64,000 nt of DNA from Meloidogyne chitwoodi (taxonomy: Eukaryota > Nematoda > Chromadorea > Rhabditida > Meloidogynidae). Below, piece by piece: positions 26,621-42,790 of the stretch. Position 1 is the first letter of the stretch. Each line of letters starts with the position of its first letter. Both the position numbers and the translations under genes were made by a program. Below the pieces are notes generated by a model. The model did no database searches, was not told where the DNA came from, and was given only the letters and a program-made list of their open reading frames with translations. Location of the stretch: assembly GCA_015183035.1 (NCBI GenBank), contig JACZZP010000011.1, positions 1,116,001-1,180,000 on the forward strand, given 5' to 3'.

Positions 26621-29600
26621 TTTAAAATTAAAATTATTTGCATTGGTCACATATAAAATTGAAGAAGAAATAAAAGGTTTTTTTAAAAGAACTTTTTTAA
26701 ATTATTTTACATTTACTATAATTTTAATACAAATATTTAAAAATTAGCTTCTAACAAAGGGAAACCTTTGGATCTGCTTATGAGACCTAGAATGAATTCT
26801 TGATTTTTTTTATATATTTTGCTTTGTTTTCTTATGTTTTCTTTTTTAGAATTATTTAAATCTTTTCTTTAAAATCCATCGATTTAATATTTTATAAGCA
26901 ATTCAATTTTTATTACATGCATATTATATATTATTGTCCTTTTATTTTTTGATTAAAAATTGGCAATTACATCGATTTTCTCAATTTATTAAATTTCATT
27001 GATAATTTCCTTAAAAAATAAAGCTATTATTTAAATTTTATATAATAATTAATTTGTTTTTATTTTCCTTAATTAAATTCTTATTTTTTAAAAAAGGCAT
27101 AAAGTGTATGATTGAATTATTAACAGAATTTTCTCGAGATTATTATTTTTTTAAATTCTTTTTTTTCTCTTTTATATTTGTATTTATTCAAAAATGTTTA
27201 ATTATTGTTTGTATTTTAATGTTTATAACTTTTTTTTTTAAATTTTTCTGCAAATATAATATTTGTTTAAAAATGTTTTATTTTTTATTTATCTAAAAAT
27301 TTAAAAAAATGTAAGAAAATTTACATAAATTTTTTTTCTTCGATCGACATAAGAAAATAATAATAAAATTTTATTATTATCATAGCAAAGTCTGTCTACT
27401 ATTAAATAGAGACATTGAAATAATTTTTTAACATTTTATGTATTTTATTTTTTGAGTATAAAATAAGGTTAAAAACTAAAAAAATTTTGTCTATTTTTAT
27501 TTTCTTTTTTTTTAGAAAAAAGAAAATACTACAATATATTAAAAAAAAAATAATTTTTTAAAAATATTTTAAATAAAAATATTGTTAAATTATTTATTAA
27601 AATATTTTTAAATAATTACTAAATAAATATATAATTCTGATAATAAATGTGTAATGGATTTTATTAATTTTTAATTAATTTAATAAAATTATATTTTTTA
27701 ATTTTATAATAAAATAATATTTTTATAAAAAATAAATTGACTTTTACTAAAAAGCTTTTTAATATATTTTTATTTATTTATTTTAATGTGTACTGGCTAT
27801 TTAAAAATATAAAAAATATTTTTCTTGGTTTCCTCTTTTCGTTACTTCTGTGCAAACTGTGCTAAAACTAACCTTTCTATTTCTCTTAATATCTAGCGCG
27901 CAATAATTGCCCGCACATTTTTATTCATTTTTGGCCAAAATAATAAATTTATTTATTTTATTGATAAAAATAAAAATAAATTTTTTTTGTTAAAATTACT
28001 AAATTTTTAAAAGAATTATTAAATAATTGGTAAAAAATTAATTATTATTATTTAATTTATTTATTTATTATGGGTGCTTTTTGAATATTTTACTTTAATT
28101 TTAATTAAATATAATTATTAAAATATTATGTACATTTTAATATTTATTAATTTTTTATTTTTTTATTTCTCTCTAAATATTCAATAATATTATTTTTAAT
28201 TTAAATATATCTTCAATTAAAAATATAAGTTAAATAAAAGTAGTAAATGACCATTGGCTGGCATTTATTATTATTTTTAAATTTATTAAAGGCAAATGTG
28301 TAGTATTTGTAACATTTTTATTATTTTTATAAATATTTACTAAAAATACGAGAGTCAGTTAATAACTAACCAACCAACTACACAATTAATAAATAATAAT
28401 ATTTAATAATTTTTTAGTTCCGCTCTCTTTTAATTTTTTTTGCAAATTTGTACTTTTTTATTATTATTTAATTTTTACAATTTATTAAAAATAAAAATTA
28501 TTTTTATTAAAAATGTTTAATTAATTAAATAATTAATTGTTAATTAAATAAATTTAATTAAATAATATTTCTTAATAAATTTATTATTTTTTTATATTTA
28601 TTTTAATATTTACAAATAAATATTAAAATAAATATAATATTTATTAAAAAATACAATTTATCGCAAAAATAAAAATAAAATTGCAAAAATTATTTAAAAA
28701 AATTTTATTATAAAAATGATAAGAAAATTTAATAATTTTTATCAATAAATTAATTTTTAGAAATGTACAAATTTATATTTTTCCTTTTTTCTTTAAAATT
28801 AAATTTTTACAATTAAAAATATTAAAAAAGTATTAAATATAATAAATATATTTTTTAATTTAATGGCCGACTCTGTTTTTTAGATTAAATCTTTTCTCAA
28901 ATTAAAAAATTTAAAACTGCTGCCAATAAATAAATAAAAATACTTTTCACTCATCTTCATTTATTTTTAAAATTTAAAATTTAAAAAAATATAATAATTT
29001 TTATTTTTTTATTTCATCATTTATTTTTCTTTTAATTTATTTTGCCATTCAAAGTGTACATATATTTATTTATTTATTTTATTTAAAAACGTAAACAACT
29101 TTGAATTGACAATAATATTTTTATTTAAATAGTAAAAAACAATAATATTTTTATTATTTAAGAGATGTTCTAAAATAATTAAATTATATTTTAACATTTA
29201 CAATATATATATTTACGGATTTTTACTGGACAATTGAGTAATTCCAAAATTTAAAAAATTATTTAATAATTTAAAATTTTATTTATTGATTTATTAGCCA
29301 TTTTTAGAGAGAGAGAGAGAATATAAAGGAAATATATAATACACAACATAAAAAATTAAACTACAAATGGACGAGTAAAAAACCCTCCACCCACCCCTCT
29401 CCTTCTTTTTTAAATTTATTTCTTGGGTAAAAAAAAAGAAAAAAAGAGAAGGGAAAGGAGAGGAGGGAAAATTTTTTAAGTGAAAGTTCTCCCCATTCAC
29501 TCATTTTTTTTCTTTAAATTTTAATTTCATTTAAGCGATTTTCCCATTCATTTAGTAAAATTTAATTAAAAAAAGGTTAATTAATATATAAAAGTGAAGG

Positions 29601-31048
29601 CAAACTTCTCAAATAAATAAAAATAATTTAAATTTTTTTAAATTTAATTAAAGGCTAAGGGAACAAACAAAAAGTTTTAAGTAGTCTTTTTATTTAATTT
29701 TAATTTTATTATTATTAATTAAATTGTTTTTAAAATAATTTATAATTTTTATTTATTTTTTAAAATAATCTTTCACCAAAAATTATTTAAAAAAAAAAAG
29801 TCATGCTTTTATTTATCCAAGTTTTAGTCGTTGGCCTTTTATTTTTAGCAATTTTTTTATTAACGATTTTAGTAAAATTGTTTTAAGAGTATTTTAGTTT
29901 ATTTATTGATCTTTGGTTTTTATCTCTTCTATTTTTCTAGTAAATAAATTGTTTTTTTTTATTTTTTCAAAAATATTTTCCTCATTTTTACCCACAATTT
30001 TATTGCCTTTTTTCTTTTTTCTTTTATTTTCCTTTAACTCAATCCATCAAAAAATAATAATATTTTTGCCTGGAGCATTTTTATTTAATTATTAAAAAAT
30101 ATTATTGTTTAATCTTTTTTTTAATTTTATTTATTTTTTAATTAATTAATTTAAAAAAATTATATTTTATTTTTTCCTTAATATTTTCTTTGAGTTTAAT
30201 AAATAAAATAATTATATTATTTTATTTATTTTCATAAAATTTTGATATTTTATTTTTTTAATTAAAAATTATTATTTTATTTTTTACTAAATTCTTTATT
30301 TTTTTTTTTACCCTAAAAAATTCTTTTTCAATAATTTATTATTTTTGTTGTTTACGAAAAAAAAAATTTTAGTAAAAAATAAAGGTTGTTTATTTATTTA
30401 TTTTCTTCTCAATTTATCTTTTTCTTTCAATAACAATTTTAAAGTATTAAAAATATTTTTGACAACAAAAATATTCTCAAGATAAGACATTAAATTTTTT
30501 TTAAATTTATTTATTTAAAAATAAATATAAATTTTTAAAATTTAGGTAAATTATTTTTTTTATTTAAATATTAAATTATAAAAATTATAAAAACTTTGTT
30601 ATAAATAATATATAAATATTTTTAATTTTTGCAATTTATTTGTTTGTTTGTTTTTTTATATTATTTTATTACTGCCCTTGTTTTTTTTAATATTTGTTAA
30701 TTTTTATTCATCTCCTAGTTTCCCGCATTTTCTTCTTTCTAATAACAAAACACAAATATTTTTAAAATAAAAAAAAAAGATTATAACAAAAAAATACTAA
30801 AATAACTAATCTAAATAAATAAATAGATTATAAATAAATATATTTATTTATTTATTTTAAAAAAATGGCCAAAGATTAAATATTATTAATTTAAATAAAT
30901 AAAAAAGAATTATTTAAATAATTATTTTAAATTTATTAATTATTTAAATAAATATTATTTTATTTTTAAAGTATTTTTTGAAATTCTCAGAATTAAAAAA
31001 ATAATATTTTTATAAATTTCATCATTTTTAATAATAAATATATTTATT
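26621..31048. other. AT desert, first part
   Basis: This stretch between ebax-1 and the hAT element is almost pure A/T, with many TTTA/AAAT tracts, a short GA run at 29308-29321, and a polypurine stretch near 29428-29470. Slightly richer words occur near 27830-27940 (GCGCGC at 27895-27900). There is no convincing coding sequence or RNA gene, and short reading frames here are chance. Confidence 0.55.
30719..30729 (+). promoter_or_regulatory. E2F-like word TTTCCCGCATT, copy 1 of 3
   Basis: The word contains TTTCCCGC, the textbook E2F core. It recurs at 32639 and 34429 in otherwise AT-only DNA. Any function is inference. Confidence 0.3.
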
Positions 31049-31582
31049 CAGGGCTGTCATTCGTACTTAAAATGGAAGTACAATACTTCCAAATCGACCA
31101 GTGTACTTACAAAATTGAAAATGTACTTAAATCTAAGTACGTACTTCCAAATCGATATTTTGAATAAAAATTTAAATTTTTGCGAAATTAATAAAAATTA
31201 GATTGGCAAAATGTAAATATTTCTTTTTTTCTCTACTATTTAACTTGTAGTTCTGAATAATTTAAAATTTTTGTCTGCGGCGTTAAAAAAGGGTGAAGTT
31301 TTGGCAACTAGAGGGCAATTAATTTAAAAAATTTTCGCCTGCGGCGCTGTAAATTACCTGAAATTTTTAAAATTTACTCATCCCGAAAATCCAACTCTTA
31401 ATTGGATATAAGGATCTCTAAAAATCCTGTAAACCGTTAATCTGGGAAAAAATATAAATTTGAACAAAAAAAATTTTAAATAAAATCTGGAGCGTACTTC
31501 CATTTGGAAAATTTTGTACCCTATGTACTTATAAATAAACTTTTTTGTACTTTTATTTTGATTTTTGTCGATGGCAGCCCTG
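31049..31582. mobile_element. non-autonomous hAT-like element
   Basis: The ends are CAGGGCTGTCAT and, reversed, CAGGGCTGCCAT: short hAT-style tips starting CAGGG. They are bounded by the 8-base direct repeat TATTTATT (31041-31048 and 31583-31590), the hAT duplication length. Subterminal repeats of GTACTT and ACTTCCAAATCGA sit near the ends, and two related words, CTGCGGCGTTAAA and CTGCGGCGCTGTAAA, sit inside. No transposase reading frame exists. Because TATTTATT is common in this DNA, the duplication alone is weak evidence; with the termini it is good. Confidence 0.75.
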
Positions 31583-32638
31583 TATTTATTTATATTTTTA
31601 AAGTAAAATGTCATATACAAACAAACACGTAAAACAAACAAATTAAAAATATTTTTATTTATTTTTCTTGGCATTAATTTTTCTTTTTATTTATTTTCTT
31701 CTATTTTTTATTATTTTATATATTTAAAAGAAAATAATTTATTTATTTTTATTAATTATAATTAAATAAATTAATTTAAAAAATAAAATAAAAATATTTA
31801 AATAGTAACTAATATTTAAATAGACTTTTTTCTTTTATTTTTTACATATTTCCTTTTAGTAAAATAATATATTTATTTATTTATTTTCTCTTTTGCAAAT
31901 AACAAATAAATATATTCTTGGACATTTTTAGTCAAATAAAATATATTTTTATTTTTTAAAAGTAAAAATAATATTTATTTAATTATTTTAAATAAATAAT
32001 AGGAGTTTTTAATAATTTTTTATAAAAATTAAGTAATTTTTATAAATATTTTATTAAAGGTATTTTTGCAAAAATATATTTTTCCCTTTCTATTATTTTC
32101 TTTAATATTTTATTATATTCTCTTTTCTTTTTTATTTTTTTAAATTTATTTTTCCATTACATTAATATTTCATAACCACATAAATAAAAAAATATTTATT
32201 TATTTATTTAATTTAAAATATTTAAATAATATATAATAAAATATATATATTTATTTTATGACTGATTTAATTAAAAATAATTTATTTTTCAATTTTTAAA
32301 TTAAACAATTATTTTTTTAATAAATAAATTAATTATATTTTAATTTTATCATTTAAACAATATATTTATTTATTTATTACTTTTTTATGTACAAAGAATT
32401 TCTTTTTTCATTTTTTTAATGTTGAGATATTTATTTATTTATTTAACAAAGTAAAAAATAAAATTGTGGATTAAAAAATATATTTTTTAATTTTTCAAAA
32501 ATATATAAATTACCTTTTTTTATTTTATTATTCTCAAAAACTGGTTTTAAAAAAATAACAAAAAAGGATGGCCAATAAAAGGAAAAATACTAATAAAATA
32601 AAAAAACAGCAGGTATAAAAAATATTTATTTTCTTTTC

Positions 32639-32649
32639 TTTCCCGCATT
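32639..32649 (+). promoter_or_regulatory. E2F-like word TTTCCCGCATT, copy 2 of 3
   Basis: It is the same 11-base word as at 30719, 1,920 bases further on. Function is unknown. Confidence 0.3.
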
Positions 32650-34428
32650 TTTCTTAAAAAAGGAGAGATATTTTAAATATAAGTAGTTGTTATCTTTTCA
32701 CTGTTTTAATTATTTAATTATTTAAAATAATTAAATGTGATAAAATCTGAAATTCTTTTTATTTTTTACTAAAAATTAATCTTTTTTTAGGACTAAAGTT
32801 TAAAAAATAATTATATTTTTATTTAAATATTTTTGAGAGAAAACAATTTTATTATTTTTTAATTTTTTGTTTCAAAATTTTTTTAGAAAAAATATTTAAA
32901 ATAATTTTTATTTTTAATTATTATTTTTTATATTTTTAGTAATTTAAGAAAATAAAATTAAATATTTTTTAATTATTTTTTTAAAATTTATTTTAATTTT
33001 TAGACTTTTTTGCCTTTTTAAAGTAAAATAATTTGTTTTAATAAATATAAATAAATAAATATAAACATATGTTTATTTTTATTAAAAGAAAATATTATAT
33101 TCTTTTAATAAAATTAATTTTAAACTTTAAATTAAAATTTAATTTTTTTTAAATAAAAAAACAGGGTTTGATAATGATCTTTTTTAAATAATTTATTTAT
33201 TTATTTTATACCTAATTGTTTATTTTATTTATTTATTTATAAAAAAGTGAAAAAAAAAAGAGAAGAAGAAGGTCATTAAAAATAAATAATTATTTTTATT
33301 TTTTAAATAATATTTTTGTTTACTTTTAAATTATTTTAAATCAACTTTTTGTTTTTATTTTAATAAAAAAGTCATGTGAGATCTTTAAAATTTAAAAATA
33401 AATTATATATTCTTTTAATAATATTTTTAGATATTTTTAATATTTATTTTTTAATCTTTATTATTTGGTCCTAATTAATTTTAATTAATCATTTTTATTA
33501 TTTTTGTTTTAGTATTTTATTCATTTTATTACTTTTTTTTTCTCGTTTTTAATAAAATATAAATTTTAATTTTTTTAATAAATAAATAAATATTTTCTCT
33601 AATTTTTATCATTTTTAAATAATTAAAACATATAAAATAATTAATTATTAATTATACTCTTCTATTATTTTTAATTTATCTCAGAAATTAATAAAAAAAA
33701 ATAAATAATATTGTAATGTTCAATTAATTAATTAATTATATATATTACCTCTTAATTATTTATTTATTATTTTTTTTATTAAAATTAGATGTACTATTTT
33801 TTTTTGCAAAAAATTTTGTTGCATTTTTTAAAAAATAAAAAAACAAGAAAAATATTTATATTATAAAATAATATTGAAAGAAAGAAAAAACAAATGAGAG
33901 AGTGATTTTTAAATAAAACCTGTTTTTTTAATTAAATTAATTAAAATAAAATTAAAAGAATATTAAAAGTTCCAAAATCTTTATAAATAATAATAAATAA
34001 TTAAATTAAAGTATTATTATTTATTTTTAATTATTAAAATAAAATATTAAAAAAAAAGTCATTTTATTTTATATCATATTTTTTAAAATATTATTTATTT
34101 ATTTATTGAGTGTTTTTTTATTTTTATCTGTTTTTCCCAAATTACTATTTTCGATTAAAATATTTAATAAAAATTATATGTAATTAATTAATTAATATAT
34201 TTTTAAAATAAAAAATATTTTTATTTTTAAATTCTTTTATATATTTATTTGTTTAATAATATTTAAATATAAAAATTTCAATATTTCTCCAATAAATCTT
34301 TTTTTTTCTTTTTTTAAGTTTTTTATGATTTTAATCGTTTTTATTGGCAAGTCAAATAAATGAGCGGCAATGATAAAATAAAATAAAAAAAGTTTAATCA
34401 TCAAAAACTTTTTTATTATAAAACATAT

Positions 34429-34439
34429 TTTCCCGCATT
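34429..34439 (+). promoter_or_regulatory. E2F-like word TTTCCCGCATT, copy 3 of 3
   Basis: This is the third identical word, 1,790 bases after copy 2 and just left of a foldback repeat. Function is unknown. Confidence 0.3.
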
Positions 34440-34481
34440 AAAAGAGAACATATAAATAAATGAGTCCACCCTAAAGATCGA

Positions 34482-34654
34482 AACCCAACTGCTCGAAGAT
34501 CGATGAAGCAATTTGTGAACTTGCCAGTTGGGTCAAATCCTTAAAACAATTTGGTCCCATTCAAACTTACTTAGACTTACAAGGAGTGTTTTATTAATTG
34601 ACCGAACTGGCAAGTTCACAAATTGCTTCAACAATCTTTTCGAGCATTTGGGTT
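34482..34654. mobile_element. foldback / MITE-like element
   Basis: The two arms, 34482-34536 and 34598-34654, are inverted copies with a few mismatches and small gaps. Their core, 34504-34529 against 34605-34630, is 26 bases and perfect, running from TGAAGCAATTTG to CTTGCCAGTT. The spacer is about 60 bases. The tips read AACCCAA...TGCTCGAA on both sides. No clear target duplication was found and there is no coding sequence. It is the only long low-AT patch in this part of the desert. Confidence 0.7.
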
Positions 34655-37365
34655 GACCCGAAATAAATAAATATATTTTATTTACATAATTTATAAAAAA
34701 ATAATTTATTTATTTTCTCATAAATCAATACTTTATTTTTTTATAAAATAATATATAAATTATCTAAAATTACCACAAAAATGTCTAATCAATTAAAAGA
34801 GCCCTAAATATAATATTTTTGTCACCTGTTCTCTCTCTCTTTTATTTTTAAAGATTAAATAAATAAATAAATTATAAAAAAGCTTTTAATATATTTATTT
34901 ATTTTATTATTTATTTTATCAATTTATTTATTTACCGCGCATCTAAAAAATTTAATTTTTCTTTTTTTATTTAAATCAATTGAATTAATTTTCTTTTTTT
35001 CTTTTTTCTCTTAAAAATTAATTTTCTATAAAAAAGGAAAGTGAAATTTTAAAAACTGGAAAATTTTGATAAGGGAACTTTAAAAAATAATAATTTTATG
35101 GCCAAATTTAAATTCTTTTTATTTTTACACAAATCTGTCAATTTCTCGCGCATGTGCTTTCCCTTTTTATTTTTTTTTCTTTTTTAGTGTTTTCCCCTTC
35201 TAATGTTCATAAAATAAATATAACATTTTTACACACAAAGGCAATCACTCAAAGAATTTTTTAAATAAATTTTGGGTTTTTTTATAATGACAAATTTAAA
35301 ATTAATATATATAATAAAATTTTATAACAATTTTATTTTTAGAAGAAAGGAAAAAATTTTTTTTATTATTTTTTGATTTTTAGTCTTTTTTTATATTTTT
35401 GGGAAATATTTTATTTTTTAAAAATTATTTATTAATAATTATTTAAATTATATTTTATTTAAAAATTAAATATCTTTTTTTTTAAATTTTCAAGCTATTA
35501 AAATAAAATAAAACTTAAAATAATTTTTAAAAATATTCTCTTACGTAAAATAATTCTAAAACAAATATTTATTTATGTTTAATTTTTATGTTTTTTAAAC
35601 CCTTCATTTTTAATATTTTTAAATTCCCTTTTTGGATTATGTGCAGATGCAAATATTTTTTATATTTTTTTTGTTAAAAATGTTTTTTTAATAATTATTA
35701 AAATGAAAAAAAAATTAAATATTAAAAAGTTTTAAAAATTATTTTTTATTACACAATTAATTTTTTAAGATATAATTATTAAATAAATAACTTTTCTTTA
35801 TTTTAAATAAATTATATATATATTTAAAAAGGTAAAAAAATGACGATTTTATTTAATTTTGTAATAATGATTATTTGAAACAATAGAAAATGTTGAGAAA
35901 AAAGAGAAAGAAGATGGTTTTTATAATTTATTTTTTAAATTTAAGAATATTTTTATTTCTTTTGTTTGGGACATTATTTTAAAATAATTTATAAAATTAA
36001 GAGGAGGTCTGTTCATTTTGTATATGTACGCTTTTGAAGGCCTTTTTAATATTTTTAGACGTTCTTTTATTTTTTTCTCATCATTATTTACTTTTTATTT
36101 TATTTTATTTATTTTTACCTTTTATTTATTTTCCTTTGCTTTTCTACAAATCACAAAACTAGCGCACGCTTATTTTTAGAGATTTTATTTATTATTTATT
36201 TGTTTTTAAGCTCTAAATAAATGTAAAAATAGTTAAAAAGACTGAAGGCCTTTTTTCACGAGGATAATGACTTTCACTTAATTTTATTAAAATATATATT
36301 TATTTTATTAAATTAAATAAAAAAATTCTTTTTAATTTTTAACTTTCAAATAATCTAAAAAAGGGATAACGCGTAAATTTTAACTTGCAAATCAAAAATA
36401 GAAATGCCAAAATTTTAAAAATATAACTTCATCTGATTAAATAAATTTAAAATAATTATATTTGCTTTTGTGAAAATATTTATATAAAGTCAAATATCAA
36501 ATTATTTTATATTCATTTATTAAAATAATTTTATTTATTAAATTTTATTTTAATTCCTCATCACCTCTTTTAACAATAAAAAAATCGAATTTTACCATTT
36601 AAATTCACATCAGTGACAAATCATTCTTTTTTACTTTTCTTTGTTTAATCATTTTTTATAAGGTCATCCCTGAAAATCAATTCCTAAAAAAATTAAGTTA
36701 ATTTTTTTATTTATTTAAAGATTATTTTAAAAAGTTAACCTTTTGACTTTTTTTCCGTTGATTAAAAAATAAAAATATTTACCAAACTAATATAAATAAA
36801 AAGATTAAATATCTGCATAAAATTATGAGCATTTTGAAATATGTTATCAATAACTAAATAAAATATTTTACTTAAACATTCTAAAAAATTTAAAAATATT
36901 AAATTTTTGCAAATTTCCACATTATTTTTTTTATATTTTGACGTTAATTAATAAATTTAAATAATTGGCATTATGTATATTATTATATTTTTAAAATGTA
37001 AAATTTAATTCTTCAGACACCCTTAATTTTTATGATCTTACTTTTTTTGTTGTTTTCTATTTATTTTTCAAATCAATATGTCATATTTCTTTAACGGATG
37101 TTTTGAATTTTACTTTGCTTTCAACGAAAGTATAATTTATTTTACTTTTTTATTTGTTTTTATTTTATTTATTTCATTGATGTGAAATAGAGAAAATTAA
37201 GAAATTTTTAATTAATTATTTTTTAATAATTTTAGTATAAAGAAAACAATTACCAATCATTTTATTGCAACTAATAAGAATATAAACAACATATATTCCT
37301 TATTTAAATAACTAAAAAGACTATTCTATTTTTACAACTTATTTGTGTCATATATATCTACAACA
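34655..37365. other. AT desert, third part, upstream of the ZCCHC24-like gene
   Basis: This is low-complexity A/T sequence with a few CG-containing words (ACCGCGCAT near 34935, CTCGCGCATGTGC near 35144, TAGCGCACGC near 36161). Non-coding first exons or regulatory sites of the downstream gene could lie here, but no coding exon was recognised. Confidence 0.5.
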
Positions 37366-39540
<2,175 letters not shown>

Positions 39541-42500
39541 ATTTGGAGATTATCAGAAGAAGAAAAGATTATTTGGTGAGGAAATAATTTTATTTAATAA
39601 AAATTCCCAATGAATTAATTTATAACTCTGCTACAAATTTATTTTATTTTTAAAACCTTTAAATATTTATTTTTTAATTTCTAGATTGGTTGAGAATTTG
39701 GGGGCTTTGAGTTTGATGATCTTCACTTCATCTCTATTATATTTATATTTCCGACACTTTTATGTACACAACTAAAAATGACACAACTTCTTTTCACCAT
39801 GTGGAGATCTAAGGACTTCTTATATATTATTGGTGCATTGCTTTCATTATAATTTCGTATATAATTTATGTACTTTTAAATTTTGTTCAATTTTTAAATT
39901 AAATTATATTTTTATTAAAAAAATAAAAATTGGTTGTCCATTATTTTTGATTATTTTTAATTTAAATAAATATAATTATGGACAATCATTTTTATTTTAT
40001 ATTTATTTATTCCCTGGCTTTCTATGGAAGTTTTTATCGTTTGAGTTTTGGAATTTCAAAATTTGAATATTTTATATTATTATTAAAAAGAGGAATTTTG
40101 TTTAAGAATTTATAAAAATTTGTTTTATTTTTTTAAAAGTTTTATATTATTATTAATTACTCAAACGATTTTCTTTCTTTCTCCTCATGTATTCTTTTTT
40201 TATATTTATATGTTGTGAGTTATATAATTTTTATATTTATTTGAGAGTAGAGCATGTTTCTTTTAGATTTTTGATTAAATATGTATATCGCCTCATATAT
40301 TTCCTAATATATTATTATTATTTTATATATTTTTTATTTCTATTAATAATCAGGGTTGCAATTAAAAAGCTAGATAATTTTTGAGATTTTTCAGAAATTT
40401 GAATATTTTTTTGTTTTTATCAGTTAGCAACTCTGTTTTCACTGCGTGTGTCTGTCTAAATTTTATGACAAAAAATTTATTAAAAAAATATTTCTTTTTT
40501 TTTTTTCTTTCCCACGCATATAATATATAAGAACTCAACTTTATTATTTTATTATTATTATTTATGTATATTGTCACTTTGATACGTAAAAATGTGTATT
40601 TTTATTTTGTTTTTAAGGTAAATTTATTTCGGATTTTTATTTTTTTTTAAATTTTTGGTGGTTTCTTCAAATTTCTTTTTTTCCTTACATTAGAATTGTG
40701 TGTAGTAAATAAAATTAAAAAATGAGATTACTTTTTCTAATTTTATAAATTATAATATATTAATTTATTAATTAATTAATATAGTGGTAAGTTAAATTAT
40801 TTATAATTAAAATGATTTATTTTTTGAAATTATATTTTTTCTTAAGGGTTTTCTCTCTAATTTTTTAAAATTAAAAAAAATATTTTTAAAATGGTCTGAT
40901 GATGTATTAAATAGTAGAAAATGATTTGAAGAATAAAATAAATGAAATATTGGAATTTGAATTATTTAGTGACAAAATAGCAATTTGGTTTTGCTATTAA
41001 ATACAACTATTGGGACAGATGGAAGTGGGAAAAAAATGATTTAATAATTTTTAGAATTTAAATATTTTTTAAATGTTTATTCTTATAATATTTTATTAAT
41101 TAAAAACAAGAAATATATTATATTTAATATCCATTTAATTATTAATTAATTAATTACCTATATAATTATAATTTATTAATTTTGAAAAGTTAAATAATTT
41201 TATTTCTACCAACAAAATCAAACATTTGTTTCCAATAATTTATTATTTAATTTGTTTCGTGACATACATTATTTTATTAATATTTATAATTTAAATATTT
41301 TTTAATATAACCCAAACAATATATAATTTTAATTTAAATTAAAAGGAAATAATAATTATTATGTACAAGTAAATAATATATTTAATTTATTAAATTTTAT
41401 TTGAAATATTTAATTAAAATATTTATTTAATTTTACGCATAGCAAAAAATTTTTTTTTAATTTTTAAATTTATTATAATTTTTTAATTAAATTTTTTTAA
41501 GTGTTTTATATTAATTTCAGCTTCTAAAAATATTTTCTCTAAAATGTAATATGATCTTTAATATAAATAAATAACAATTTATAGTAGCTAAATATTTTTA
41601 TATTTTCTTTTTGATTTTTTTTTATTCTTTTTTTCTTAATATTAAAATAGAAAGTTATAATTTAAGAAGAAAATATAAATTGTTTTTTGGAAATAAAAAT
41701 ATTTATTCCAAAAAAGTTTTTTTTTATATTTTTAGGAAAAACTTTTTTATTAAAATTTTCTTTTAAATGTTTTAATGACATCTTTTTAATAAATTAATTT
41801 ATTTAATTAAAAAAATATTTTATATTTTAAATTAACATTTATATTCTTTTTTTATAAAATTAGTATTTATTTATTTATAAAAAGCAGGAAGTGTTGAAAT
41901 GTTAAAAAAAGAATTGAAAAATAAAGAATATTTTTTGTTATATTATTTACATAAATTTACTTTTTTTACTTGAAAGAATTTTAAAAAAAAAAGAAAAGAA
42001 AATTAAAACAAAATAAATATATTTTTATTTTAAATTTATTAATTATTTAATTAATAATTAAATTGTTTTTTCTTTCTCTTAAAAAATATTAGAAAATAGA
42101 TAATTTATTTATTTATTTAAAAAGAAAGTTATTTTAATATTTAAATAAATTATTATTTATATTTTTGTTATATAAAAGTTAATGGATATATTTAAATAAA
42201 TAAATAAACTTATGACCAGAATTATAATAATAATTAATTAATTAGAATATTTATTATAAGAAAACATTAATTAGAAAAATAGTTAAAAAAAAATTAAAAA
42301 GTTTAAAAAAAATCTTCTAAAAAATAATTTTTAATTTATTTTTAAATATTCTCTTATTTTATTAAAAATAAAAAATACCTTATTATTAATTTATTCAATT
42401 TGTTTAACTTTAGTGCCTAATTTAGTGTTTCATATTTTCTCGTATTTAAAGACTGTCTGATTTTTTTAATTTTATTTATCACTCCACTAATATATAAATA

Positions 42501-42790
42501 ATGTTTTTTTCTTATATTTATAATAAAAATTATTAAAAAAAACTTTAAGTATTTTGTACTTTAAAAATAAATAGTACATAATATCTTTTAAGAATTTATT
42601 TAATTTTTAAATAAACTTTAGGTATATTATTTTTTTTATTTTTGTTTTTAACATTTTTGTTCCTTATTTTTATTTCCTATATTTCCGTTTATTCTCTTTT
42701 TTATTTTTAAATTAACTCTTTTTTGCATCCTTATATTTTCAATTTACCATTAAAATTCCTTTTATTTTTAATTCCCTCTTGTCTTGACAT
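39541..42790. other. AT-rich intergenic, 3' of the ZCCHC24-like gene
   Basis: The first few hundred bases are probably 3' untranslated sequence of the upstream gene, with several AATAAA-type words. The rest is A/T low complexity. No gene was supported. Confidence 0.5.

Larger units (their letters stand above)
31583..34481. other. AT desert, second part
   Basis: This is A/T low-complexity sequence dominated by TTTATTTATTT-type tracts. Besides an E2F-like word at 32639 and one at 34429 I see nothing structured. Confidence 0.55.

Noticed and set aside
29294..30095. Short hydrophobic frames that mimic membrane peptides in the desert.
   Set aside because: T-rich runs translate as Phe/Leu/Ile. 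There is no conservation signal and no signal-peptide plus stop-transfer logic.
31378..31674. A 98-codon minus-strand frame overlapping the end of the hAT-like element.
   Set aside because: It crosses the element boundary and target duplication, has no transposase motif, and is best explained as a chance frame.
39830..40577. Several reading frames of 65-80 codons rich in Phe, Ile, Tyr and Lys.
   Set aside because: They have the composition expected of open frames in AT-only DNA, show no start context, splice continuity or recognisable motif, and lie in the 3' flank of the ZCCHC24-like gene.
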